Source: Ruminococcus sp. Marseille-P6503 (GTDB taxonomy: Bacteria; Bacillota; Clostridia; Oscillospirales; Ruminococcaceae). Taken from it: a DNA stretch of 64,000 nucleotides. The notes under the pieces were generated by a model. That model made no database searches. It saw only the letters and a program-made list of their open reading frames with translations, and was not told where the DNA came from. Of this stretch, positions 53,044-60,707 are shown piece after piece; position 1 is the first letter of the stretch, and each line of letters begins with the position of its first letter. A program made the translations under genes and the position numbers. The DNA is taken from NCBI RefSeq assembly GCF_900604945.1, contig NZ_UWPB01000001.1, positions 496,001 to 560,000 of the forward strand. Direction: 5' to 3'.

Positions 53044-54687
53044 ATGATACAAACGCCGAGCAATTATCAGAACAGGATAGTTTCAGAGGAGTTCGAGGGC
53101 AGCATAACCCTGTCCGGCGGAACAAACCTCGGCATAAGCAGCGACAATATAGTACAGAACTCGGTAACGCTTACAGAAAGCTGCTGCAGCGGCTCCTTTA
53201 TGGTAGGCGGAGTTATCTCAAATCAGCTTGATATGGCTTTGATACTTGAAGATCCGTCAAGCCTGCGGATACAGCAGGGCAGCGCTGTATATCTGGTGAA
53301 AAGATATATTCTTGACGATGACGACGAGGTCGAATTCTGTCTGGGGCATTTTATCATTGATATTTCAAGCATAAAAAAGACGGCGAATACCATGTCCTTT
53401 ACGGCATATGACTATATGTCCGTACTGGACGCGCCGATAAAATCACAGGAAGCGCAGGTGCTGCGAAGGCAGATACCCTCCAGATTTCTGCTCTATATCA
53501 CGAGCCATTTCAGCTCGTATCTTTCGCCGGGATACACTGAGGCTGAAATACTGTCGCTTCCGAACGGAGGGGAAAAGTTCACCTACGAATACAAGGATAA
53601 CGATACCTACAGGGATCTGCTGGGCTGGGTGGCTCAGCTGCTTGGGGTATACTTCCGTATCGACAGGCAGACGAATACTTTCAATTACGGACGCTTTGCC
53701 GCGAGTACGGCGCCGTCGTTTATCATCAACGGGGACAACGCTATCAAGAGAAGCATTTCCGATACGCGGGTCAGGATAACGGGAGCAAGATTCGGCGATT
53801 TTCAGGTGGGTGAGGACGGGGTCCTCATTGACCTTACAAACAATCCGCTCCTGCCCAACAAGGCTCAGAACAGCGGAGATGAACAGTATGTAGAGGCGGT
53901 ATTCAACGCGGTAAAGAATATCGATCTGTATACGGCGGAGATCGCCTGGTTCGGCGATCTTGCGGTAGAACCGGGGGACCGCTTTACATATCTCGTAGGA
54001 GAGGGGGCTTCAACAAAAGCCTACACGGTAACGGTAATGGAAACGATCTGGCGTTCGCGCGGCAGCTGCACGATACGTTCTTTCAGCTTGACGGGAGACG
54101 GAAAGTCTGCCGTAGGCGGCGGAAGCGGGACGGGTCTTTCAAACGGGGGCGGCAACAACTATTTCTATTTCGCGGCTAAGGCAAATCTGCCGTCCTCCGG
54201 CTTATACGGCAGGCTGTATGTCGTTACCGACGAAAACGTTATCTACCGGTGGTCTGAAAAAGGCTATGTAAACGCCGCTCAGACTTCGGGAACGGAGGTA
54301 ATAACGCTTGCAAGCTCCGCGGCGTATGCAAACAAGGCTCTGTCGCTGCCGTTTACGCCGAACGCGAACACACGAATAGCGGGAAGCCTGAGATATGCCG
54401 GTTCGCCTAACCCGTCAAGATATTATGTTCTTTCATTCTGCTATATATCGTCGAAGATATACGCGAATATATGCAGCCCTCAGTACACCGGACCGTCCGG
54501 CTCGCTTCCGGCGGGGACTTACTATGTTGACTGGACGGTTCTGGACCGTGGAGAAGCCGCTGTGTCAGCCGCCAGCTATGAAGCCGAAGCCGCCGATTCA
54601 GAAAGCGAAAATATCAGCGGCGCCGAAAGCGGTATTGCCGAAGCGGAAGGCGGTACCGCGGAGGTTGAAGCGGGTGTCACGGAATGA
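53044..54687 (+). CDS. Tail tip / receptor-binding-type tail protein
   Basis: 548-aa protein: N-terminal hub-like domains (about 1-350; G-S-F-M-V-G-G, D-Y-M-S-V-L-D and R-S-R-G-S-C-T-I motifs), a Gly/Ser/Asn hinge (about 360-375), then a beta-rich tip domain (about 376-505) and an Ala/Glu-rich tail (510-548). It is the last tail gene on this strand, so it probably also contacts the receptor. No separate fibre gene is present. Confidence 0.75.
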   Translation: MIQTPSNYQNRIVSEEFEGSITLSGGTNLGISSDNIVQNSVTLTESCCSGSFMVGGVISNQLDMALILEDPSSLRIQQGSAVYLVKRYILDDDDEVEFCLGHFIIDISSIKKTANTMSFTAYDYMSVLDAPIKSQEAQVLRRQIPSRFLLYITSHFSSYLSPGYTEAEILSLPNGGEKFTYEYKDNDTYRDLLGWVAQLLGVYFRIDRQTNTFNYGRFAASTAPSFIINGDNAIKRSISDTRVRITGARFGDFQVGEDGVLIDLTNNPLLPNKAQNSGDEQYVEAVFNAVKNIDLYTAEIAWFGDLAVEPGDRFTYLVGEGASTKAYTVTVMETIWRSRGSCTIRSFSLTGDGKSAVGGGSGTGLSNGGGNNYFYFAAKANLPSSGLYGRLYVVTDENVIYRWSEKGYVNAAQTSGTEVITLASSAAYANKALSLPFTPNANTRIAGSLRYAGSPNPSRYYVLSFCYISSKIYANICSPQYTGPSGSLPAGTYYVDWTVLDRGEAAVSAASYEAEAADSESENISGAESGIAEAEGGTAEVEAGVTE

Positions 54688-54693
54688 TATAAA

Positions 54694-54725
54694 TATACCG
54701 CCTGTCCGACCGGGCAGGCGGTATA
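54694..54725. terminator. Bidirectional terminator between tail genes and minus-strand cargo
   Basis: An 11-bp perfect palindromic stem (54694-54704 with 54715-54725) between convergent genes, with A/T runs on the flanks. Confidence 0.7.
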
Positions 54726-54740
54726 AATCAGTTTAATTTA

Positions 54741-55658
54741 TTAGAATTCCAGATATATAATATCGCTGTCAAAGGAATCGTCCCAATCGTCCCAGTTGAA
54801 AATGTGGAATGAAAACTCAACATTTTCTATACTGGTGATATTATTTTCCTCAAGCTCAGATGACCTAAGCGTGATGCCGTCGTTGATTTTCTTTCCGGCA
54901 GAAACTTCCGCTGAAATACTACCGTTGATCATGAAGCCGTTTGCTGAAAAATCCCGCACTTGAACTGTATATTTTTTATCCGTATTATTTTCAATAAGCA
55001 GTTTTATCTCAGAACCCCAGAAGTCGTCATAATCCAATCCCTTATATGTTATCTTGATTCCGTTAGCGTCATAAAGAACGATATTCTCGGGTACGTCTGC
55101 TGAAGTGGTTGTAGTCGTTGTTGTGGTTGTGGTGGTCGTTTCCTTAGTCGCAAGGGTGGTTTTTTCTTTCTTGGTGGTTACCGTTTCCTTTTTCTTAAAA
55201 TAAGATAATTTGTAGGGCATAGAATTGTATACTATTTTATTCAGCGATATGCTTGGCAAATTTTGTATATCTGAAACGCCTTCATATGTACCGAAAATAG
55301 TTATCTCGTTATCGCCGAATTTGTCGGACATTCTTACTAAATCCGGAATTTCGTCAAATGTAATCAGCCAGTTTTTATTCTCTGAGGTGACTTTTAGCCC
55401 TAATGCTCCATATTCTGTTACTTTGCCGTTAATATACACTTTATCTCCGGAATTGTTTTTGTCGGCAGGCCATTTTGCATAAGTAAATCCATCTATATCG
55501 GCGTAAGAGGCGCTGTCGGAATCGGCGTAAGAGGCGCTGTCGGATATAGACGGATCGGAAAAAGAACTGTTTTCAGCTTCGCTTGATTCCGATTTTTCGC
55601 AGGAAACCATTCCCGCGCATAAGCATAATGTCAGGACTAAAGTAAGAAGTTTTGTCAT
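54741..55658 (-). CDS. Prophage lipoprotein with a poly-threonine linker
   Basis: 305-aa exported lipoprotein: lipobox M-V-S-C (about 17-20), a Ser/Asp-rich stretch (21-50), an OB-like beta domain (about 55-160; V-Y-I-N-G-K-V-T-E), a run of Thr (about 170-186) and a C-terminal beta domain (about 190-305). The first domain resembles the neighbouring 228-aa protein's OB part. Transcribed opposite to the late genes, so expressed in the lysogen. Confidence 0.65.
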   Translation of the reverse strand: MTKLLTLVLTLCLCAGMVSCEKSESSEAENSSFSDPSISDSASYADSDSASYADIDGFTYAKWPADKNNSGDKVYINGKVTEYGALGLKVTSENKNWLITFDEIPDLVRMSDKFGDNEITIFGTYEGVSDIQNLPSISLNKIVYNSMPYKLSYFKKKETVTTKKEKTTLATKETTTTTTTTTTTTSADVPENIVLYDANGIKITYKGLDYDDFWGSEIKLLIENNTDKKYTVQVRDFSANGFMINGSISAEVSAGKKINDGITLRSSELEENNITSIENVEFSFHIFNWDDWDDSFDSDIIYLEF

Positions 55659-55677
55659 ATTCTTTGCCTCCTATAAT

Positions 55678-56364
55678 TCAACTTTCTTTTTGAGAATCGA
55701 CATTCTCTATCGTTACATAAACGGCTTCAATTTTCGGCGCCTTGGCGTTTGTTCCCAGAACGGTTTCTCCCTCTATGAATCCGGCGCTTTCTCCCCAAAT
55801 CGTAACGGTATCGCCTTCAAGGATACGTTTGCCGTTGCTTTCAAAGGAAAAGATAATGTAATCAGCGTCGTCATTAACGGAAAGTCTGTAAATCCCGTCC
55901 TGAATTTCCTGTAGGACCTCTCCCGAAAAAGTGAAATATTCCCCTGATCTGGCGTTACCGTCCCTGGCTATTTCTTCGTACGCAACCGATTGGCACAGCT
56001 CCTTGTATTCCGATTCGGTATACTGAGCGGCATTGGATCGGACATCGCGTTTTTCCTTGGCTTTTTTGTATCCGCCGCGTATACCGGGAATTATCCAGAT
56101 CATTAATACGGCGGCCGCTATAATAAATACAAACGCGCCTAAACAGCCGCTTGCGGTAATGGCGCTGCCGCGTTTTCTTTGATTGGTACTTGACGGAGGA
56201 ACGGGAATTTCATAGCCTGAAGCCTCTTGTTGCTGAAAGTTATTATCGTCTATTGGTTTATAATTTTTTTGCGGCGCTTGACGCTGCTTACTTTTATATA
56301 AAAGATAATATATGCCAAGCGCAATTATTAAAACAGGGATTAAAAGATAAAATACAAAATCCAT
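55678..56364 (-). CDS. Membrane protein with an extracytoplasmic OB-like domain
   Basis: 228-aa protein with two membrane helices (about 3-22 and 75-98), a Pro/Gln-rich loop between them and an OB-fold-like C-terminal domain (about 125-215; Y-F-T-F-S-G-E-V-L-Q-E-I). It sits 19 bp upstream of the lipoprotein gene. No precise family. Confidence 0.6.
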   Translation of the reverse strand: MDFVFYLLIPVLIIALGIYYLLYKSKQRQAPQKNYKPIDDNNFQQQEASGYEIPVPPSSTNQRKRGSAITASGCLGAFVFIIAAAVLMIWIIPGIRGGYKKAKEKRDVRSNAAQYTESEYKELCQSVAYEEIARDGNARSGEYFTFSGEVLQEIQDGIYRLSVNDDADYIIFSFESNGKRILEGDTVTIWGESAGFIEGETVLGTNAKAPKIEAVYVTIENVDSQKES

Positions 56365-56383
56365 TGATAGCTCTCCTATAAAT

Positions 56384-56770
56384 TCAAGAAAGAGTGACAG
56401 CTATAAAATCTGGATCTGTATATATTACATAACTGCGAGCTTTTTCAGCTGCTTTATCTGACTGCTGATTGTTATAAGAAGCTTTAAAAAAAGAAATAAA
56501 TAAGATTACCATAGTTAAGATTATAATAGCTCCGACTATCCACCATAAAACATTAGCGCCGGTTTTTACTTTTTTAGTCGTATTATAAATACTAACATGG
56601 GATTTTTCTTTTAAAAAATCTCTTGTTTCTCCGCATGAAATACATTTTGAAGAACGATATGAATTTCGATTTTTGCAATTATAACAAGTCCAATATGTAG
56701 AACCGCAGGATACGCAGGCCTCTGAATCGTTATCGTTTATATTTCCGCATTTACTGCATTTCCAACTCAT
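56384..56770 (-). CDS. Zinc-ribbon membrane protein
   Basis: 128-aa protein. Two or three Cys4 zinc ribbons in the first 55 residues (C-S-K-C-G ... C-V-S-C-G, C-Y-N-C-K ... C-I-S-C-G), then one membrane helix (about 75-98). Start at ATG 56770 with GGGAG 8 bases upstream, rather than TTG 56788. Zinc-ribbon plus helix proteins often sense or anchor; role unknown. Confidence 0.65.
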   Translation of the reverse strand: MSWKCSKCGNINDNDSEACVSCGSTYWTCYNCKNRNSYRSSKCISCGETRDFLKEKSHVSIYNTTKKVKTGANVLWWIVGAIIILTMVILFISFFKASYNNQQSDKAAEKARSYVIYTDPDFIAVTLS

Positions 56771-56800
56771 AAAATTTACTCCCTTCAATTATTTTATTTT

Positions 56801-57277
56801 CTATTTGAATCTTGCATAAAATACAGCTTTATAATTCTCATCGAACCACACTCCGTCGCTTATATCGCTTATATGAGGCTCTTCTCCATAATTCAGTGTT
56901 GTAAAAGCACATATATAGTTATTTTGGCTGTCATAACAAGAGAAATCGGCAATTTCGGCTTTATAAGTATCTGCTACTGATTTAATCGTATCTATTAGGA
57001 AATCAACGTTATCTTCAACATTGTCTTCATTAAATGTTATAGATACCTTATATTTTTTTAGTTCAGAGCCGCTGTCTGAGCCGTCTGTTATAATTAATTT
57101 ATCTCCGTTTTGAAAAGACATCTCAAACGGCAAATCTGGTATATACTCGGAGGTTACAGATGAATTATCTGATATTTTTGTGGAGCTGACTAATATTTGC
57201 TTATTGTCATTGTTTTCACAAGCGCACAAACTAATACAAAAAATAAAGAAAAACAAAAATACGATTGACTTTTTCAT
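56801..57277 (-). CDS. Small prophage lipoprotein
   Basis: 158-aa lipoprotein: lipobox L-C-A-C (about 17-20), acidic linker, then a small alpha/beta domain (about 50-158). First gene of the minus-strand cargo block (order: this gene, zinc-ribbon protein, OB membrane protein, Thr-linker lipoprotein). AT-rich. Unknown function. Confidence 0.6.
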   Translation of the reverse strand: MKKSIVFLFFFIFCISLCACENNDNKQILVSSTKISDNSSVTSEYIPDLPFEMSFQNGDKLIITDGSDSGSELKKYKVSITFNEDNVEDNVDFLIDTIKSVADTYKAEIADFSCYDSQNNYICAFTTLNYGEEPHISDISDGVWFDENYKAVFYARFK

Positions 57278-57410
57278 TCTATGTTCCCCTAAAAATTATT
57301 ATACTGGTATTTTACCATAAATATTTACATAAATCAACAGATAATCGAAAATTGCACAATGTAAACAAATAAGTAAAGATAATTTTGTGCAGATTTCAAA
57401 CACGAATATC

Positions 57411-57442
57411 AGCGTTCCGAACAATCGGGACGCTTTTATTAT
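57411..57442 (+). terminator. Hairpin before the lysis genes
   Basis: A 10-bp stem AGCGTTCCGA/TCGGGACGCT (57411-57420 with 57425-57434, one G-U) followed by TTTTATTAT. It would stop rightward transcripts that run antisense through the cargo block. The rest of the gap 57278-57474 is AT-rich without a gene. Confidence 0.6.
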
Positions 57443-57474
57443 ATCTAAAAATATGCTATGAAAGGGTGTTCTCT

Positions 57475-57540
57475 ATGAAGCTGATGATCAGTACCGGCTG
57501 TAAAGTCCGGGCTGAACCGGATTTTCAGTTCGCAGGCTGA
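57475..57540 (+). CDS. Very small late peptide, uncertain
   Basis: 21-codon frame (M-K-L-M-I-S-T-G-C-K) with GAAAGGGTG before the ATG, 42 bp upstream of holin. Small genes at this position occur in many Firmicute phages. Could be chance. Confidence 0.3.
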   Translation: MKLMISTGCKVRAEPDFQFAG

Positions 57541-57582
57541 AAATATATCAAGAAAAATCACAAAGAAACGGAGTGAACCAAT

Positions 57583-58008
57583 ATGACCGAATTAAAAGCG
57601 GCGGCGCTTGCCGTTGTCGGAACGATAGGGGGCGGTATAGCCGCCCTGTTTGGAGGCTGGACCAGCGCAATGACGACGCTGATAATCTTTATGGTGGTCG
57701 ATTACATAACGGGGCTGATAGTAGCGGGGGTGTTCAAGAAATCGGGCAAGTCGGAAAGCGGCGCGCTTGAAAGCAGAGCCGGCTTCAAAGGGCTTTGCCG
57801 CAAGGGGATGATACTGCTTATCCTGCTGGTGGCTTGCAGGCTGGACATCGCTCTGGGCACCGCGTACATCAAGGACTGCGTATGCATAGCGTTTATCGCG
57901 AACGAGACCCTTTCCATAATCGAAAACGCCGGACTTATGGGAGTACCAGTCCCCGAGATAATCACAAAGGCGATAGATGTGTTGAAAAATGAAGATAAGA
58001 ATAAGTAA
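57583..58008 (+). CDS. Phage holin
   Basis: 141-aa membrane protein of the toxin-secretion/phage-lysis holin family (Phage_holin_4). Hydrophobic segments at about 5-28, 30-52, 75-95 and 100-120, with V-D-Y-I-T-G-L-I-V-A as signature. It makes pores that let the lysozyme out. Lysozyme gene follows 15 bp later. Confidence 0.9.
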   Translation: MTELKAAALAVVGTIGGGIAALFGGWTSAMTTLIIFMVVDYITGLIVAGVFKKSGKSESGALESRAGFKGLCRKGMILLILLVACRLDIALGTAYIKDCVCIAFIANETLSIIENAGLMGVPVPEIITKAIDVLKNEDKNK

Positions 58009-58023
58009 AACGGAGGTATAAAT

Positions 58024-58908
58024 ATGAAAACTAAAGGAATAGACGTATCATACTATCAGGGCGAGGTAGACTTCAAAAAAGTAAAGGCGGCGGGTATTGA
58101 TTTTGTAATAATCCGCGCCGGCTACGGAAACGCTTTGGCATATCCTAAGCAGATCGACCCACGTTTCGAGGAATACTACAAGAACGCTAAAGCGGCAGGA
58201 CTTAATGTCGGAGCGTACTGGTACAGCTATGCGGACAGCGTTGAAGCGGCAAAGCAGGAAGCAAAATCATGTCTTGCCGCGATAAAGGGTAAAACTTTTG
58301 AAATGCCGATTTTCTTTGACTTGGAGGAACAGAAGCAGTTCGCGAAAGGCAAAAGCTTCTGTGACAGCATAGTAAAAGCTTTTTGTAACTCGCTTGAGGA
58401 GGCGGGATATTTTACAGGGCTTTATATCAGCCGTTCGCCTTTGCAGACATATATATCCGCCGATGTAGCTGAACGCTACGCGCTGTGGATAGCCGAATAC
58501 AGCAGCAAATGCAATTACAGCGGAAGCTACGGCATATGGCAGTACAGCAGCAAAGGAAAAGTAAGCGGTATATCCGGCAACGTGGATTGCGATTACTGCT
58601 ATGTTGATTACCCGACGACGATCAAAAAAGGCGGCTTTAACGGATTTAAAAAAGCTTCGTCCTCATCGTCTGCCAAACCGCAGACCTCGGCTAAGTCTTA
58701 TACAAAGGGCACGCAGATAACGCTTAAAAATACGACCTTGTACGTTTCCGCGACAGCCAAATCCGGCGTAAAAAAGAGCGGCGCTTATTACATTTACGAC
58801 AATGCTGTAGTTAATAATCGTATACGCATTACCAACAAAAAGAGTAATTGCGGCAAATTACCGATCGGACTGTATGTGACTGGGTGGATCAACAAAGCGG
58901 ATATTTGA
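58024..58908 (+). CDS. GH25 lysozyme endolysin
   Basis: 294-aa muramidase cutting peptidoglycan at lysis. GH25 domain about 1-195: G-I-D-V-S-Y-Y-Q-G-E start with catalytic Asp6, F-F-D-L-E-E with Asp/Glu near 99-101, and I-W-Q-Y-S near 180. A Ser-rich linker and a C-terminal SH3-like wall-binding domain (about 228-294) follow. No signal peptide, so it depends on the holin. Confidence 0.93.
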   Translation: MKTKGIDVSYYQGEVDFKKVKAAGIDFVIIRAGYGNALAYPKQIDPRFEEYYKNAKAAGLNVGAYWYSYADSVEAAKQEAKSCLAAIKGKTFEMPIFFDLEEQKQFAKGKSFCDSIVKAFCNSLEEAGYFTGLYISRSPLQTYISADVAERYALWIAEYSSKCNYSGSYGIWQYSSKGKVSGISGNVDCDYCYVDYPTTIKKGGFNGFKKASSSSSAKPQTSAKSYTKGTQITLKNTTLYVSATAKSGVKKSGAYYIYDNAVVNNRIRITNKKSNCGKLPIGLYVTGWINKADI

Positions 58909-58922
58909 TGTGAGATATGGCG

Positions 58923-58955
58923 AAAGCCCTCTCGAGGTTCGGGAGGGCTTTTTTG
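58923..58955 (+). terminator. Terminator of the late operon
   Basis: A 9-bp stem AAAGCCCTC/GAGGGCTTT with a short loop, then TTTTTT; it lies between the lysozyme gene and the right attachment site. Confidence 0.85.
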
Positions 58956-58993
58956 TTTCATTTTATAATTATATATATCATTGAGGGGCAAAT

Positions 58994-59003
58994 GAACTCG
59001 CTC
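58994..59003 (+). repeat. attR core (10-bp direct repeat)
   Basis: GAACTCGCTC, the second copy of the repeat at 19339-19348. It is preceded by TATATCATTG (58974-58983), which is the inverted partner of the arm at 19351-19360. Confidence 0.9.
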
Positions 59004-59401
59004 ACATGGAAATAGTATCTGCGATATTATACCAGCTGACCCGAAATCTTTCAATGAAGGAAATAAAGGAAAGCGGATTTGACACTTACTTTGTGGATCA
59101 TACTACGGGCGTTTATCCTATAGCCGCGTCCGGCGTGCCTTTTTCAGCAAGTACGTTCCAGTCTACAGGAGACGCTGTAACAGATCTTACTGAGGACCTG
59201 GCGGCTGAGCAGAAAGCGCGTACTACCTACGACAATATCCTGCGTCTTGCCGACGATCCGGACGTAAGGGATCCGATAAAGTTTCTCAGAGCGCGTGAGA
59301 TCGTTCACTTCCAGCGCTTTGGCGAAGGACTTCGCATGGTTCAGGATATGCTGGATTCTAAGAATTTCTATGCCTTTAACCCCAGCTTTGATAGAAAGTA
59401 A
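58994..59401 (+). CDS. cotJC: cotJC, 3' part (spore coat manganese catalase), interrupted by the prophage
   Basis: Remaining 135 codons of cotJC, starting in phase at Glu65. It supplies ligand His68, then Glu136 (in A-A-E-Q-K-A) and His169 (in E-I-V-H-F-Q). It lacks its own ribosome-binding site; the ATG at 59006 is an internal Met. Together with 19147-19338 it forms a full-length CotJC of 199 residues, so the two halves are one gene separated by the element and not decayed. Confidence 0.95.
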   Translation, partial: ELAHMEIVSAILYQLTRNLSMKEIKESGFDTYFVDHTTGVYPIAASGVPFSASTFQSTGDAVTDLTEDLAAEQKARTTYDNILRLADDPDVRDPIKFLRAREIVHFQRFGEGLRMVQDMLDSKNFYAFNPSFDRK

Positions 59402-59405
59402 ATTA

Positions 59406-59442
59406 ATACGTCTGCATACTTTTGCTGTGCAGGCGTATTTCT
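59406..59442 (+). terminator. Terminator after cotJC
   Basis: An 11-bp stem ATACGTCTGCA/TGCAGGCGTAT (59406-59416 with 59428-59438, one G-U) followed by a T-rich end. Confidence 0.7.
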
Positions 59443-59504
59443 TGTTTACAGGCAGCAGACTGACACAAAATGACTGAATAAATTTTACAATATCGGCAGG
59501 ACAA

Positions 59505-59533
59505 ACATAAACCGGCGTCCTTGAGCATACACT
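59505..59533 (+). promoter_or_regulatory. Sigma-E-like promoter of spoIIID
   Basis: CATACACT (59526-59533) matches the sigma-E -10 (CATACAnT); ACATAAA (59505-59511) is a fair -35 with a 14-bp spacer. It lies 35 bp before the ATG. In B. subtilis spoIIID is sigma-E-dependent. Confidence 0.6.
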
Positions 59534-59567
59534 CTAATACAACACCATAAGTATTGGAGTGAGATAG

Positions 59568-59840
59568 ATGACAGAAACAGATAAGGACCGCTCAGTGGTG
59601 CTGGGGGAGTATATGGTTATCCACAAAACTACCGTCAGAGCAACAGCGAAAGAATTCGGGATAAGCAAATCAACGGTACATAAAGATCTTACCGATAGAC
59701 TGCCTAAAACGTCTCCGCAGCTGTATAAGCAGGTAAAGGCGATTCTGGAGGAAAATAAGCGGGAGCGACATATCAGAGGAGGGCTTGCGACTAAGCATAA
59801 GTATGAGGAAAAACATAAGCAGTTTATGCATGAGAAGTAA
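59568..59840 (+). CDS. spoIIID: Sporulation transcription factor SpoIIID
   Basis: 90-aa mother-cell regulator of sporulation. It has the near-invariant helix-turn-helix T-V-R-A-T-A-K-E-F-G-I-S-K-S-T-V-H-K-D-L and the C-terminal R-H-I-R-G-G-L-A-T-K-H-K-Y basic helix. It acts with sigma-E and sigma-K; in B. subtilis it also controls spoIVCA, the recombinase of the skin element, which makes its place next to the split cotJC notable. Confidence 0.97.
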   Translation: MTETDKDRSVVLGEYMVIHKTTVRATAKEFGISKSTVHKDLTDRLPKTSPQLYKQVKAILEENKRERHIRGGLATKHKYEEKHKQFMHEK

Positions 59841-59850
59841 ATATAGATAT

Positions 59851-59892
59851 GAAGCAGACCTTCGTAACATACGGAAGTCTGCTTCTTGCTTT
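59851..59892 (+). terminator. Terminator after spoIIID
   Basis: GAAGCAGAC-(C)TTC pairs with GAA-GTCTGCTTC (59851-59859 with 59877-59885 plus inner pairs), then TTGCTTTT. Convergent genes end on both sides. Confidence 0.7.
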
Positions 59893-59942
59893 TAATAGAG
59901 GTTTGCCCCTCATCAGGATATCCGGAGCAGACCCTTGTTTGA

Positions 59943-60185
59943 TCATTCAATTACTGTATAATTTTCAGAAGCGGTTTCTTTGGTCGCGTGCTCAGAAACG
60001 CTGAGCACCTTTACCTTAAGAGGCTTCTGCCCCATGTTTATCTGAATTATATCGCCGGTTTTAACGTCGTAAGACGCTCTGGCTACCTTGTCGTTCACAG
60101 TTATTTTTCCCGCGTCGCAGGCTTCGTTAGCGACGGTTCTCCTCTTTATCAGCCTTGTGACCTTAAGGTATTTGTCCAATCTCAT
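59943..60185 (-). CDS. S4-domain RNA-binding protein (RqcP/YabO-like)
   Basis: 80-aa S4 domain protein: M-R-L-D-K-Y-L-K-V-T-R-L-I-K-R-R-T-V-A-N is the S4 RNA-binding signature. The start was set at 60185, where the S4 domain begins (AAAGGAG upstream). In B. subtilis yabO/rqcP follows yabM-yabN (SpoVB-like and MazG), as here, and acts in ribosome-associated quality control. Confidence 0.88.
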   Translation of the reverse strand: MRLDKYLKVTRLIKRRTVANEACDAGKITVNDKVARASYDVKTGDIIQINMGQKPLKVKVLSVSEHATKETASENYTVIE

Positions 60186-60311
60186 ATCTGCGTTACTCCT
60201 TTCATATAAAAAAATACACGTTACCAAACAGATAAAGCAGTCGTATATTATTTGGTATCTTTCATATATAAATCCTGCTTTAGTTGAAAGACAAATTTAC
60301 AGTATCTGTAT

Positions 60312-60343
60312 AAAAAAGAACCTAACCAAGTCAGGCTAGGTTC
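60312..60343 (-). terminator. Terminator of the HU gene
   Basis: On the minus strand GAACCTAGCC pairs with GGTTAGGTTC (60334-60343 with 60318-60327), followed by TTTTTT. Confidence 0.75.
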
Positions 60344-60361
60344 AAAGCTTCCGCTGTAAAA

Positions 60362-60637
60362 TTACTTGTTAACGGCTTCCTTAAGAGCTTTTCCTGCCTT
60401 GAAAGCGGGAACCTTCTTAGCGGGAACGTGTACAGGCTCCTTGGTAAGAGGATTGATAGCTTCCTTAGCCGCTCTGTCGCGAACCTCGAATGTGCCAAAG
60501 CCTACGAGAGAGATCTTCTCGCCGTTCTCAAGAGTTTCGCTGATGGAATCAATTACCGTTGAAAGCGCCTTTTCAGCGTCCTTCTTTGAATATTCGCCTT
60601 TTTCAGCAATCAGATTGATCAATTCTGCCTTTGTCAT
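60362..60637 (-). CDS. hup: DNA-binding protein HU
   Basis: 91-aa nucleoid protein that bends DNA as a dimer. It starts M-T-K-A-E-L-I-N, has the G-F-G-T-F-E-V-R-x-R-A hinge and the beta-arm region ending near N-P-L-T-K-E-P-V. GGAGGTAC precedes the ATG at 60637. It has its own terminator. Confidence 0.95.
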   Translation of the reverse strand: MTKAELINLIAEKGEYSKKDAEKALSTVIDSISETLENGEKISLVGFGTFEVRDRAAKEAINPLTKEPVHVPAKKVPAFKAGKALKEAVNK

Positions 60638-60707
60638 TTTCAGTACCTCCAAATTGTTTTTGACGAAATGTATAAGCCTAAAATCAAAACTCTGTCTGTA
60701 AAGAAAA

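Larger units (their letters stand above)
19339..58993. mobile_element. Complete ~39.7-kb siphophage genome inserted in cotJC (skin-like intervening element)
   Basis: Element bounded by the 10-bp repeats at 19339 and 58994; length 39,655 bp. It holds a serine recombinase at the left edge, a lysogeny switch, replication, packaging, head, tail and lysis genes in normal order, so it looks intact. The cotJC sequence on both sides is uninterrupted and in phase, so the insertion is precise and reversible. Confidence 0.95.

Noticed and set aside
57475-57540. Hammerhead-ribozyme-like CTGATGA before the holin
   Set aside because: The GAAA core and a cleavable third stem are missing; the sequence is better read as a small frame or chance.
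59006-59401. Independent short Mn-catalase gene starting at ATG 59006
   Set aside because: No ribosome-binding site, and codons 5' of it continue in frame to the att core; it is the 3' part of cotJC.
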